64,000 bases of DNA from Exiguobacterium sp. s48. Lineage in GTDB: Bacteria; Bacillota; Bacilli; Exiguobacteriales; Exiguobacteriaceae. The DNA lies in the NCBI RefSeq assembly GCF_018617395.1, contig NZ_JACSKC010000001.1, forward strand, positions 1,364,001-1,428,000. Direction: 5' to 3'. Under the pieces are notes generated by a model. The model was not told the DNA's origin, ran no database searches, and was given only the letters and a program-made list of their open reading frames with translations. The position numbers were made by a program, and so were the translations under genes. Positions 31,499 through 39,540 of this stretch are shown piece by piece; within the stretch, counting starts at the first letter, position 1, and each line of letters opens with the position of its first letter.

Positions 31499-31527
31499 TT
31501 GAATTTACATTTTTTGTGATATATCAT
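31499..31527 (+). promoter_or_regulatory. Candidate promoter of the comK-like gene
   Basis: TTGAAT (31499-31504), 17 bases, TATCAT (31522-31527), about 78 bases before the ATG. No AAAA-N5-TTTT ComK box was noticed, so autoregulation as in B. subtilis is not visible. Confidence 0.4.
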
Positions 31528-31604
31528 TGAAGGGATGATTTAGGTTTGTGCCGTTTGTCTTTAGCCGATCCTGAAAATCTAATACGAGGAGGATGGTGCA
31601 GCGT

Positions 31605-32099
31605 ATGCGCTCCTACTATTCTGAGGAAAAATATCGCATCACAAAGCGAACCGTGGCGATTCTCCCTTGCTTTGACATCATGAAGCAGTCACGGATCATT
31701 CTCGAGGATGGCACCGAGATTTCAACCCCGCTCCGGCCGTACCAGTTGTTGCAACTTTCTTGCCGCCAGTACAACAGCTCGATCGAGGAAAGAATCTTCA
31801 TCGCCAAACGCGTCGCCGGCGTAAAAGGGAAAGTCCCTGTCGTGATTGAACCGACAACCGGGCTCGTCTTCTTCCCGACGAAGTCTCCAAAACGAGACGA
31901 TTGTGAATGGTATGCCTGGTCCCATATTCGAGACATACTGAACATTGAGGGTGAGCCAAACGGCCTCGTCCTCACAACCGATGGACATCAAATCCAAACG
32001 AACGCAACACCGTACGTCCTCCGGAACCAACTGAAAGCGACAGGCGAACTCGTCGCTCGGTTCCAACAATTGAACGCGAGCCCCGTGCTCGAGTCCTGA
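31605..32099 (+). CDS. comK: Competence transcription factor, ComK family
   Basis: A 164-residue protein resembling ComK along its length: IAVLP-like start (RTVAILPCFD), the conserved SCR..NSSIEER block near residues 56-66, KVPVVIEPTTGLVFFPT near 82-100, and the DC.W motif (KRDDCEWYAWSHI). ComK binds AT-boxes and turns on DNA-uptake genes. I chose the ATG at 31605, 12 bases past GAGGAGG; the ATG at 31593 touches the ribosome site. It is followed by a strong terminator, so it is monocistronic. Similarity is clear but moderate; activity as a competence regulator is inferred. Confidence 0.8.
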   Translation: MRSYYSEEKYRITKRTVAILPCFDIMKQSRIILEDGTEISTPLRPYQLLQLSCRQYNSSIEERIFIAKRVAGVKGKVPVVIEPTTGLVFFPTKSPKRDDCEWYAWSHIRDILNIEGEPNGLVLTTDGHQIQTNATPYVLRNQLKATGELVARFQQLNASPVLES

Positions 32100-32103
32100 C
32101 ACG

Positions 32104-32133
32104 CCTTCCGTCGAAAAGACGGAAGGTTTTTTT
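32104..32133 (+). terminator. Terminator of comK
   Basis: A perfect 9-bp stem (32104-32112 with 32118-32126), GAAAA loop and seven T. Confidence 0.92.
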
Positions 32134-32173
32134 CTATTGTTTCGCTTCATTTTTTTAAAAAGAGGTCGATATT

Positions 32174-33916
32174 ATGGTCGAGGTGACAAACATGCAAATT
32201 CAAGCCCAATCGACCGCCGTCAGTTCGGTCTTACCAGGCATCCAGACGAATCGGACGTACAAGGCCGAGCTCGTTAAACAGACAGGACCCGACTCAGCGA
32301 TCGTCAAGATCAACGGGGAAGAAGTCGAGGTCACATTTAAAGACGGGCTCCCGAAGACGAATCCGTTCCAAGTGACGCTCGCTGAACAGGACGGTGTCTT
32401 GATGGCGACCGTCGTTCCTCCAAAGGAAGAGACACTTGAATCCGCACCACCTGCGTCCACGTCGTCAAAGCTTGACGCGAAGATCCAGACACTCCTCGCT
32501 TCCCTTCCGCCCGAAGTACGAAGCGCGGTCAGCCGCCTGCTACAATCTGGACGCTTGCCGATGAATGAAGATACTGTGCGTCTACTCGAAACGGCATTCA
32601 AAGGGGACATGCGAGACGTCATCCTACATTTGAAGACGCTCGATACTGAGGCCGTTTCCAGGGAGATGGCTCGGGAGATTGCCATCCTTTCTTTGAATGA
32701 AGCGAGACAACAGATCACACCACCGGCGACGAACGCTCCTTACCCACAAAAAGAGCGGTACGTCGAGCTCGTCAATCTGTCACGTCCCGTGAGTGAACGC
32801 GTCACACCGACACCGGAGACGATCGACCGAGTCATCCGTGACCTTACACCGCCACCATCATCACCGCGTCCAATTGAATCTGAATCGCGCCAAGCGTTGC
32901 CACTCCCTCCAGTCAACGGGAAACAAGTAATGGTGAAGGAAGTGACGTCACATCTCGCGACCGTGACGAACACGTTCCGAAGCGAGCAAGCGACCGTGAC
33001 GAAACAACTCGGACAAGTCGCCGCGTTGATTGAGACGAATCCGCATGCGGCACGTCCTGCCCTCGAGACCGTCTCAACCCGTCTAACGCAACTCGTCCAA
33101 AAGACGGACGCTTTGCTTCATACCGACGTGACGCAAGAAAAACAACTGGTCACCATGACGGCCAAACTTGACGTCGCGTTGTCGTTGCTCGCGACGAAAC
33201 CACAAGAGAGCGCGACACTCGTCAAAGAGGTCCGGGCGGCACTGAATGACTTCCGCTATGCGCCGAACCAGGCACGTATCGAATATATTCCGCACGGGGC
33301 GACACGCGCCGGCGAGATGCCGACTGTCGCCCCACTCAAGCTCGATTCGACGTTATCCGGACGACACGTCCAGGAAGTGGCGCAACGTGTGCAGGTGAAG
33401 GCACAACTTGCCCAAGCGACGTCCAATACACCGACATCAGCTCTATCGGTACGTGGAGATACGACAAACCCCGAGGCACAACGTCTCGCTTCGTTCTTCC
33501 AAGTCCAACAGACACTCAACCGTCTCGACGGGGGGCAGCTCCATCAGCTCTTATTCGCCTTACCAGCAAAAGTACAGGAAATTGACACGGGGATCCATGT
33601 CCATATCCAAAACCGGGAATCCGGTGACGTCGTCGACTGGGAAAACAGTGTCCTCTACATTCGTTTAGATACCCCTCGCCTTGGAGAGATCGGGATCAAG
33701 CTCGAGGCGAAGGACAGAAACCTCCGACTCACACTCGAGCACGACGATTCGACGGTTGAACAACTCGCTCGTCCCCTTCTCGGGAAGATCGAACAGACGC
33801 TCGAGACGATTGGATATAAGAGTGTGACGACCCAGTTCAAACCACTCACGAAAACGGAGCGTGTTATCGATGAACCTACGGTAGCACCGACGACCGGTTA
33901 TGACTTTAGAATTTAG
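32174..33916 (+). CDS. FliK-like protein with flagellar hook-length C-terminal domain
   Basis: A 580-residue protein: a short N-terminal beta domain (residues 12-80), a long Thr/Pro/Ala-rich low-complexity middle, and a C-terminal domain (about 440-560, ALPAKVQEIDTGIHVHIQ ... NSVLYIRLDTPRLGEIGIKLEAKDRNLRLTLEHD) resembling the FliK/Flg_hook domain. B. subtilis has a similar pair, ylqG and ylqH, where this protein is followed by a FlhB C-terminal homologue, as here. A role with type III export substrate control is inferred. The ATG at 32174 lies seven bases from AGAGGT. First gene of a six-gene operon. Confidence 0.7.
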   Translation: MVEVTNMQIQAQSTAVSSVLPGIQTNRTYKAELVKQTGPDSAIVKINGEEVEVTFKDGLPKTNPFQVTLAEQDGVLMATVVPPKEETLESAPPASTSSKLDAKIQTLLASLPPEVRSAVSRLLQSGRLPMNEDTVRLLETAFKGDMRDVILHLKTLDTEAVSREMAREIAILSLNEARQQITPPATNAPYPQKERYVELVNLSRPVSERVTPTPETIDRVIRDLTPPPSSPRPIESESRQALPLPPVNGKQVMVKEVTSHLATVTNTFRSEQATVTKQLGQVAALIETNPHAARPALETVSTRLTQLVQKTDALLHTDVTQEKQLVTMTAKLDVALSLLATKPQESATLVKEVRAALNDFRYAPNQARIEYIPHGATRAGEMPTVAPLKLDSTLSGRHVQEVAQRVQVKAQLAQATSNTPTSALSVRGDTTNPEAQRLASFFQVQQTLNRLDGGQLHQLLFALPAKVQEIDTGIHVHIQNRESGDVVDWENSVLYIRLDTPRLGEIGIKLEAKDRNLRLTLEHDDSTVEQLARPLLGKIEQTLETIGYKSVTTQFKPLTKTERVIDEPTVAPTTGYDFRI

Positions 33917-33925
33917 GAGGTCCCG

Positions 33926-34216
33926 ATGTATCAACGCATGGATTTGACGAAACGAAAGACGGCCGCGGTCGTCCGCTATGATGAAACGACAGACAAAGCG
34001 CCCGTCGTCGTCGCCCGCGGGACAGGCGCCGTCGCTGAAAAAATTCTACAAGAAGCACGTGCCCGGGGGGTCGCGGTCGAGAACGATCATTCCCTACTCG
34101 GCCATCTGCTCGATCTTGACTTAGGGGACGCCATCCCACCCCAACTTTATGACGTGATGGCAGAAGTGTTGTTGTTAATAGAGGAACTTGATTCAATCAA
34201 AGGAGAACAAAAATGA
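33926..34216 (+). CDS. FlhB C-terminal-like protein (FhlB/YlqH family)
   Basis: A 96-residue protein homologous to the cytoplasmic domain of the export switch FlhB (KTAAVVRYDETTDKAPVVVARGTGAVAEKILQEARARGV). The NPTH autocleavage site of full FlhB is absent, as usual for this stand-alone family. Such proteins can partly replace the FlhB C-domain. The upstream stop codon is part of its GGAGG ribosome site, and its own stop overlaps the next start (ATGA), so all three genes are coupled. Confidence 0.82.
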   Translation: MYQRMDLTKRKTAAVVRYDETTDKAPVVVARGTGAVAEKILQEARARGVAVENDHSLLGHLLDLDLGDAIPPQLYDVMAEVLLLIEELDSIKGEQK

Positions 34217-34593
34217 ATTCAACGCAACTATATGAAATGAGACCGGAGGAATTGACACAGGCAATGCTTCACGCACTCGTCTATCACTACAAAAATGCAC
34301 AAGACTCAACAATTGCCGAACGGAACCGGCACCTTCGCCAAGCCCGGGAGCTATTGGTCAAACTTCACCAAGGACTTCATGACGGTGGCGGGATTATTGC
34401 TGCTCAACTCGATGAGATTTATCTCTACATGGCAAACGCAAGCGTCGAAGCAATTATCGATCAGGATAAAGAAAAAATCGCCGAACTACATACGCTCGCG
34501 AGCGATCTCGATCAAACGTGGAGCGAAGCGATGGCGCGTGCCAAGACACAACCTGTCCCGAATGGAGGAAACCGCTATGAAAATTACCAATAA
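34213..34593 (+). CDS. FliS paralogue, putative dedicated flagellin chaperone
   Basis: A 126-residue all-helical protein with the FliS pattern: RPEELTQAMLHALVYHYKNAQ, LVKLHQGLHDGGGIIAAQLDEIYLYM and VEAIIDQDKEKIAEL ending in DQTWSEAMA. The canonical fliS is elsewhere (39890). Compared with it, the LMLYDGAL helix and the NLDSLYDYM motif are diverged. It starts inside the previous gene's stop (ATGA) and overlaps the following flagellin start by 17 bases, so it is probably the cognate chaperone for that flagellin. Confidence 0.75.
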   Translation: MNSTQLYEMRPEELTQAMLHALVYHYKNAQDSTIAERNRHLRQARELLVKLHQGLHDGGGIIAAQLDEIYLYMANASVEAIIDQDKEKIAELHTLASDLDQTWSEAMARAKTQPVPNGGNRYENYQ

Positions 34594-35479
34594 CGTACAA
34601 GCCTTAAAAGCATATACATCTCTTTCTTTGAATCAGGCATCGATGAAAAAAACGATGGACCGCCTCTCGAGCGGAATTCGAATCAATAAAGCGTCTGATG
34701 ATGCAGCCGGTCTCGCCATCTCTGAAAAGATGCGGATGCGCCTCGACTCCCTCTCAATGGCAGAACGCAACACGCTCGATAGCATTTCCCTTACACAGAC
34801 GCTCGAAGGTGGAATGAATGAGACTCATTCCCTTCTCCAGCGCATGCGCGAATTGTCCGTCCAAGCAGCGAATGGGACGCTTAGTGAGGACGACGCCAAA
34901 GCCGTTCAGGAAGAAATTAACGCGTTGACTGCAGAAGTGACGCGGATTGCGGAGACGACCGAATTCAACTCGAAGAAGATCATGAACGGGGAATACAAAG
35001 AAGGAAAGAGTACGTTATTTTTCCAAATCGGTGCCGGTAACAACGAAGCCGTCATCTTAAATGTACAAGATATGCGAGCGCATGCGCTTGACATCACGAC
35101 AGCGACAGCAGGTGGTGGAGAGCTTCCTCCCGTCGATCACGACAATGATCAGGTGACACCTACTGAAACGTATTATGCACTCAGCGTGTTGACACCGGCG
35201 GACGCAGGGGATGCCATTTCGAAATTTGATGCAGCCATCAACAAAGTGTCACTCGAACGTTCGAAACTCGGTGCCATCCAAAACCGACTCGAGGCGAACG
35301 TCAGCGTCGTCGCCATCGGTTCTGAAAACTTAACGGCATCTGAGTCACGGATCCGTGATGCCGATATGGCCCGTGAAATGATGGACTTCGCCCGTCTAAA
35401 CATCTTGAATCAGTCCGGGATGGCAATGATTGCCCAATCAAACGCTTTACCACAAGGCGTGTTACAATTATTGAACTAA
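34577..35479 (+). CDS. Second flagellin
   Basis: A 300-residue flagellin. Residues 1-140 form the conserved D0/D1 N-terminal helices ([23 protein letters not shown]), residues about 175-210 a short variable insert (GGGELPPVDHDNDQVTPTETY), and the last 85 residues the C-terminal D1/D0 helices ending NALPQGVLQLLN. The ATG at 34577 has GGAGG eight bases upstream, inside the fliS paralogue. It differs from Hag (49943) along its length, so it is not a recent copy. No SigD promoter is visible near it. Confidence 0.88.
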   Translation: MKITNNVQALKAYTSLSLNQASMKKTMDRLSSGIRINKASDDAAGLAISEKMRMRLDSLSMAERNTLDSISLTQTLEGGMNETHSLLQRMRELSVQAANGTLSEDDAKAVQEEINALTAEVTRIAETTEFNSKKIMNGEYKEGKSTLFFQIGAGNNEAVILNVQDMRAHALDITTATAGGGELPPVDHDNDQVTPTETYYALSVLTPADAGDAISKFDAAINKVSLERSKLGAIQNRLEANVSVVAIGSENLTASESRIRDADMAREMMDFARLNILNQSGMAMIAQSNALPQGVLQLLN

Positions 35480-35506
35480 CAACCTAAAGAAAGGACGGTT
35501 GCCCAT

Positions 35507-35950
35507 ATGGACATTCGTCGCATCATGGAGACGCAATCGCTCCTCGGCTCAAGCAAGGCAAAGCGCCCCGAAGTCGAACCCGGCGTCTCCTTCCAAAACG
35601 TGATTGGTCAAAAGCGAGAAGACCGAGAACATGAACGCTTCCAGCGTCAAATCGCCGCGATTCATGAACAAGGAGAACTCCTAGCCGAAAGTCAGACCGT
35701 CGAGGCGCTCGCCGAATACAAACAATTGATTAAAGACTTTATGAAAGAGGCCGTTGACGCGGCACTCCGTCTCGAGGACAAACGCGGATTCAATCGCCGC
35801 GGTCGCGCGAAGATTTATAAGGTCGTCGAACAAGTCGACCAAAAACTCCTCGCGCTGACGGATCAGGTCATCTCAGGAGAAGCATCTCGCCTCTCCCTAC
35901 TCGACCAGGTCGGTGAGATTCGCGGACTGCTCGTCAACGTCTATGTGTGA
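35507..35950 (+). CDS. YaaR-family protein (DUF327)
   Basis: A 147-residue, helical, charged protein matching DUF327: SFQNVIGQ near the N-terminus, then LAEYKQLIKDFMKEAVDAA and RGRAKIYKVVEQVDQKLLALTD, the conserved YK..I..FM and K.Y.VV..ID blocks. Function is unknown. It follows the second flagellin by 27 bases and precedes the DUF2225 gene by nine, which suggests an accessory flagellar or surface role, but this is only context. Confidence 0.75.
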   Translation: MDIRRIMETQSLLGSSKAKRPEVEPGVSFQNVIGQKREDREHERFQRQIAAIHEQGELLAESQTVEALAEYKQLIKDFMKEAVDAALRLEDKRGFNRRGRAKIYKVVEQVDQKLLALTDQVISGEASRLSLLDQVGEIRGLLVNVYV

Positions 35951-35959
35951 GGTGTCGAG

Positions 35960-36625
35960 ATGGCAGAGCATTTATTTTTGAAGAAAGTTAAATGTCCGTA
36001 TTGTTTACAGGAAAGTAAGGCGAATCGCGTCTTATCACGTCATATCCGACCGCTCGAGGTAGAAAAAGATGGCTACACAACATATGATGGACCGAACCCG
36101 TATTTATACGAGCCGACCGTCTGTGAACATTGTCACCTCGTTTTCCACGACTCGTTCGACAAGGTGCGCAAACATAACCGGGAATCACTTGAGACGAACT
36201 ACTTCAATCAAGTGAATCCGAATGTGTTGAAAGGTGACCGCTCATATGAGCACGTCATCCTTCTCTATAAGTTCGCCGTCATGACGGCCCAATTGAGCGG
36301 ACAAAAACCATCTGTCGTCGCCATGCTCGGGATGCGGATTGTCTGGATGTACCGGTTGATTGGGGATGTGGCATCTGAGAAGGAATGGATGCAGCGGACG
36401 CTCGATAAATACAATGAGGTGCAAGAAGCGTATACGGACCCGATTCGGACCGGATTACCTTACGACCAGCTCATGTTGCGCATTGCCGACTTGTCGGCCG
36501 CGCTCGACTACTACGAGGACGCACGTCGCTGGTATGGGATTCTCTTAAGCAGTAAGGAAGTATCGGAGCGGATCCGGAATCAGGCCCGCGATCATTGGGA
36601 AGAGTTTCGGTTGGAGCATGCGTAA
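35960..36625 (+). CDS. DUF2225 protein with zinc-ribbon-like cysteines
   Basis: A 221-residue soluble protein. Two Cys pairs, CPYC near residue 13 and CEHC near 54, suggest a bound zinc. The C-terminal half is helical and TPR-like (SAALDYYEDARRWYGILLSS). It matches the DUF2225 family of Firmicutes, whose role is unknown. Last gene of the 32174-36625 operon; a terminator follows. Confidence 0.78.
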   Translation: MAEHLFLKKVKCPYCLQESKANRVLSRHIRPLEVEKDGYTTYDGPNPYLYEPTVCEHCHLVFHDSFDKVRKHNRESLETNYFNQVNPNVLKGDRSYEHVILLYKFAVMTAQLSGQKPSVVAMLGMRIVWMYRLIGDVASEKEWMQRTLDKYNEVQEAYTDPIRTGLPYDQLMLRIADLSAALDYYEDARRWYGILLSSKEVSERIRNQARDHWEEFRLEHA

Positions 36626-36629
36626 TCAG

Positions 36630-36659
36630 AAGTGCGGGACCTCGTGTCTCACACTTTTT
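36630..36659 (+). terminator. Terminator of the flagellin-2 operon
   Basis: A 10-bp imperfect stem (36630-36639 with 36647-36656) ending in five T, right after the DUF2225 stop. Confidence 0.65.
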
Positions 36660-36917
36660 GCATAAAAAAATCGCGCTCATCCACTCACGGACAAACGCAA
36701 TCGGGACAATTGATGGGTGAACCTTCAAACCGAAAAGAGACCACGCGACATGACTCACGTGAAAACCAAAACAAGGCACCCTCATGCCGACTACGCGGTG
36801 GCGTCTTGCGCGATAAGACTAGTATAACGCCTATTTTATAATATTAATATAGTTTTTGGCCGGGATGAATGTGGGGTATAGTCAAAATGGATACATATGA
36901 AAAGGAGGATGTTATTT

Positions 36918-37418
36918 ATGTTTGAAACGCAATATCTCGACACCGTCCGTGCTACGTTCAAAAGTCAGAAACAACTCGCCGAGCGCGCACTCGTCCAAGT
37001 GAGTGACGAGGATCTTCATAAGGCGCTTGCACCGGATACACTCTCCCTCGCCCTGATCATTCAGCACATGGCGAACAATATGAAGTCACGCTGGACCGAT
37101 TTCTTGACGACGGACGGCGAGAAACCGGACCGTAATCGGGATGCCGAGTTCGAGGACCAGCAACTGTCCCGTGAAGACCTCATGCGCGTGTGGGACGAGC
37201 GATGGCAACTGTTGGATGACGTCTTAGCCGATCTGGCACCGGATGACTTAGGGAAAAACGTGATCATTCGCGGGGAGGCCCATTCCGTGATTGATGCGAT
37301 TGAACGTCAAGTGTCGCATTACGGGTACCATGTTGGGCAGATTGTCTATCTGTCGAAGCTATTTGCCGGAAGCGACTGGGACGTGTTGTCGATCCCGTTG
37401 CCACATCAACGGAAGTGA
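36918..37418 (+). CDS. DinB-like protein (DUF1572)
   Basis: A 166-residue four-helix protein of the DinB/YfiT-like superfamily. Candidate metal-binding histidines are in IIQHMANN near residue 46, and SHYGYHVGQIVYL near 135-148. DUF1572 members are thought to be thiol- or metal-dependent enzymes; the substrate is unknown. I chose the ATG at 36918, which has AAAGGAGG at good spacing, over the longer frame from 36897. Its 3' end overlaps that of the convergent DUF402 pseudogene by 13 bases. Confidence 0.82.
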   Translation: MFETQYLDTVRATFKSQKQLAERALVQVSDEDLHKALAPDTLSLALIIQHMANNMKSRWTDFLTTDGEKPDRNRDAEFEDQQLSREDLMRVWDERWQLLDDVLADLAPDDLGKNVIIRGEAHSVIDAIERQVSHYGYHVGQIVYLSKLFAGSDWDVLSIPLPHQRK

Positions 37419-37919
37419 GACGTCTTTGATTGAGAAAGTTCGAGGAGACGTCGCTCGAACGAACCATCAAACGGGAATTGTCGATATTGAATCCGGTGTT
37501 TCACCTCACAAACGGTCTGCCAGACGTAAGAGATTAACGCATCTGGATAATCGTAACGCTCTTGATTAATCTCGAACTCTTCTTCGTCGACAAGACGCCA
37601 CTCATCTGGTTGTACTGCAACAAAGTCTAGATCCAAATCAACAAAATGAATCGCTTCGTCGATCATGGTCGGCGGAAGTCCGATATTGGAGTACCAACGC
37701 ATCGTCCCATCATGCTTTAAATCGAGTGAATCCTTCATGTCGCATGAAGCACTCGAGGGAATGCGAATCGTATGTATAACAAGCACCTCGCGTATGATGC
37801 TGGAGCGTTCGCCCAGATCCCGCATACAACAACACATAATCATCCGTTTCTTCGATGACGTGACTCGATCATTCATAATGGAGCTGTTGGTCGTATTTGA
37901 GTAGAGAGACGTTATTCAT
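37406..37919 (-). pseudogene. DUF402 protein gene broken by TGA and frameshift
   Basis: Reading from the ATG at 37919, which has a perfect GGAGGT site, gives MNNVSLLKYDQQLHYE and then TGA (37871-37869) where DUF402 proteins have a conserved Trp (K.YDG.LHR.W). The same frame continues with 53 matching residues (VIEETDDYVLLYAGSG, HHTRGACYTY) to about 37713, after which homology moves to the neighbouring frame (HDGTMRWYSNIGLPP ... FVDLDLDFVAV ... LLELSQ), so a one-base shift lies near 37712-37722. DUF402 proteins include the nucleoside tri/diphosphatase Ntdp. Two lesions favour a real pseudogene over one sequencing error. Confidence 0.8.
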
Positions 37920-37987
37920 GGTAGACCTCCTACAAGATGAAATATCTTGATTATCCTCTACCGCTCGGGTTTAGACTAGATAAATAG

Positions 37988-38013
37988 GGCGTGCCGAGTT
38001 ATATCGGCACGCC
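37988..38013. terminator. Hairpin after the lipoprotein gene
   Basis: A perfect 10-bp stem (37988-37997 with 38004-38013) and six-base loop, six bases past the lipoprotein stop. The T tail on the minus strand is weak. Confidence 0.65.
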
Positions 38014-38018
38014 ACCTT

Positions 38019-38645
38019 TTATTTCGATACATCGATTGTGTATTCATAGCGTTCTTCTGCCACTTTATCGAACTGCTCATCAAACGGGCCGTCGATGACG
38101 ACCTTCAAATCAGTCAACTCTTCTGGTTTTGCTTTGACGAAGAAGAGAACATTTCCTTCCTTCTTCACTTTTCCTAAAAATTCTCCACCAACGTCATCCG
38201 AGAACCATAAGTCAGAAGAGACTTGCTCCCCTGTGCTCGTCACGAGTGTCGCCTGGTTCGGATGGAAGCTCATCGTCTCGTCGACCGTGTTCTCAACAAT
38301 CATGTTCATCGCGACGACCGTCACCTCTTCTTGTCCATCGAATGAGTCGCTATAAGCTTCCGCGACCGTGAGGCGTGACGTCTGTACCTTGTCGATGGCG
38401 AACTGAATCGGTCCCATCGTCTCCGTGATGGTGAGTGCTTTGTTTTTCATATAGATCTTGTTTGTGCCGAGTTCACTCTCCTGAATGTCTTCGTTCTCAC
38501 TAGTCGATTCCTCAGGCGCACTCGCTTCCATCTCTGCCACTTCTTCCGTATCCGTCGCCGTCGTCTTCAGTTCATCTGCTTCTCCACATCCGACGAGTAG
38601 TAAGAGTGGTACCGCCACCAGTAAGCCAAATCGTTTCATATTCAT
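38019..38645 (-). CDS. Lipoprotein with DUF4352-like domain
   Basis: A 208-residue exported lipoprotein: signal peptide MNMKRFGLLVAVPLLLLVGC with the lipobox cysteine at residue 20, an acidic Glu/Ser/Thr linker to about 60, then a beta-rich domain (IQFAIDKVQTSRLTVAEAYSD, EEVTVVAMNMIVENT, FHPNQATLVTSTGEQ) of the kind found in DUF4352 proteins. Function unknown. Of three close ATGs I chose 38645, eight bases from GGGAG. The protein would be modified by Lgt. Confidence 0.75.
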   Translation of the reverse strand: MNMKRFGLLVAVPLLLLVGCGEADELKTTATDTEEVAEMEASAPEESTSENEDIQESELGTNKIYMKNKALTITETMGPIQFAIDKVQTSRLTVAEAYSDSFDGQEEVTVVAMNMIVENTVDETMSFHPNQATLVTSTGEQVSSDLWFSDDVGGEFLGKVKKEGNVLFFVKAKPEELTDLKVVIDGPFDEQFDKVAEERYEYTIDVSK

Positions 38646-38740
38646 CTTCATCTCTCCCTTTTCATAATCCAAGCAATGTAGTTAAGACGAAAATAACGAA
38701 TTGGCAATCCATACCGTGAAAAGAAAAAATTCAAGGGAAA

Positions 38741-38770
38741 ATAAAAGCCAAGGTCCATATTCGGACCTTG
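38741..38770 (-). terminator. Terminator of the 61-residue gene
   Basis: An 8-bp perfect stem (38749-38756 with 38763-38770) followed on the minus strand by a T-rich tail. Confidence 0.72.
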
Positions 38771-38780
38771 ACTTGTATAC

Positions 38781-38966
38781 TTATCCTCTTGATTTCAGCT
38801 CTTCTTCCTCGTATGGGTCGGGACGATCCTCAAACGGCGTATCTTCTTCGACATAAGCCTCGAGTTTCGGGTCCCGCTCCACATATTCATCGTACGCTCC
38901 CTCTGGACCATAGACGAAATAACGGCGTTTCCGTGACGATACCGATTTGGACTCTTTCTCACGCAT
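38781..38966 (-). CDS. Small acidic hypothetical protein
   Basis: A 61-residue hydrophilic protein: a basic N-terminus (KRRYFVYGPEGAYDEY) and a very acidic C-terminus (EEDTPFEDRPDPYEEEEL). No family recognised. The ATG at 38966 has a strong GAGGAGGG site, and a terminator follows the stop, so it is probably a real gene. Confidence 0.6.
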   Translation of the reverse strand: MREKESKSVSSRKRRYFVYGPEGAYDEYVERDPKLEAYVEEDTPFEDRPDPYEEEELKSRG

Positions 38967-39125
38967 CTCGTTTCCCTCCTCTTTCCAGAAAAGAAGCAAC
39001 GGCTACATTGATATTTACCCGATTATAGCGGAAAACAGACGTCATTTCACCCCTACTCTGCAGATGAAACTTTTCCCTCCCCTACACGTATACATATACA
39101 ACGATGCGATGAAAGGAAGATTCAT

Positions 39126-39503
39126 ATGCAATTATTGAAAAAAGGAATCATACGGAGTCTCATCTGGTCTCTACCATTCGCCATACTCGCCCTCTATCAA
39201 AGCTGGTCAGGAAATACAGACGCTGTACACGCTATGCTCGTTTATGCCGGGGTCGCCTTCTTTCTCGGGCTCACGAGTGTCATTTACGAAGTTCGACATT
39301 GGTCGTTCAAAAAGCAGATTTTCATTCACTGGAGCATCATGCACGTGACGATTCTGCCACTCCTTTGGTTCGGTGGAGCTACGCCAATCACATCACTTCA
39401 CGATGCTGCACGTCTCTACTTGAACTTTACGGTAAGTGGTCTCATCTTGTTTACCTTTTCTTATTTCATCATCCGGATGCGACGCCAAGTCAACACCTCT
39501 TAA
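39126..39503 (+). CDS. DUF3021 four-helix membrane protein
   Basis: A 125-residue membrane protein with four hydrophobic segments: near residues 9-25, 36-55, 67-85 and 97-116. The pattern (segment 2 ending YEVRHWSFKKQIFIHW) fits DUF3021, a family often found beside LytTR regulators; no such regulator is adjacent here. Ribosome site AAAGGAAG, good spacing. Confidence 0.68.
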   Translation: MQLLKKGIIRSLIWSLPFAILALYQSWSGNTDAVHAMLVYAGVAFFLGLTSVIYEVRHWSFKKQIFIHWSIMHVTILPLLWFGGATPITSLHDAARLYLNFTVSGLILFTFSYFIIRMRRQVNTS

Positions 39504-39505
39504 CA

Positions 39506-39540
39506 CAAAAACTCGAAGGCATGCGCCTTCGAGCTTTTGT
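39506..39540. terminator. Bidirectional terminator
   Basis: A perfect 9-bp stem (39512-39520 with 39525-39533), ATGC loop and A/T-rich arms on both sides, between the convergent DUF3021 and fliT-like genes. Confidence 0.9.

Noticed and set aside
34295-35479. Fusion of a FliS-like and a flagellin reading frame
   Set aside because: The upstream part is an out-of-frame reading of the FliS paralogue; flagellin begins at 34577 with its own ribosome site.
36471-36785. 104-residue minus-strand frame over the DUF2225 3' end
   Set aside because: No family features or ribosome site, and it runs across the terminator and the coding strand of DUF2225.
36660-36900. Possible small gene between DUF2225 and the DinB-like gene
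   Set aside because: No frame with ribosome site or recognisable product was found; the region reads as spacer with a promoter for the next gene.
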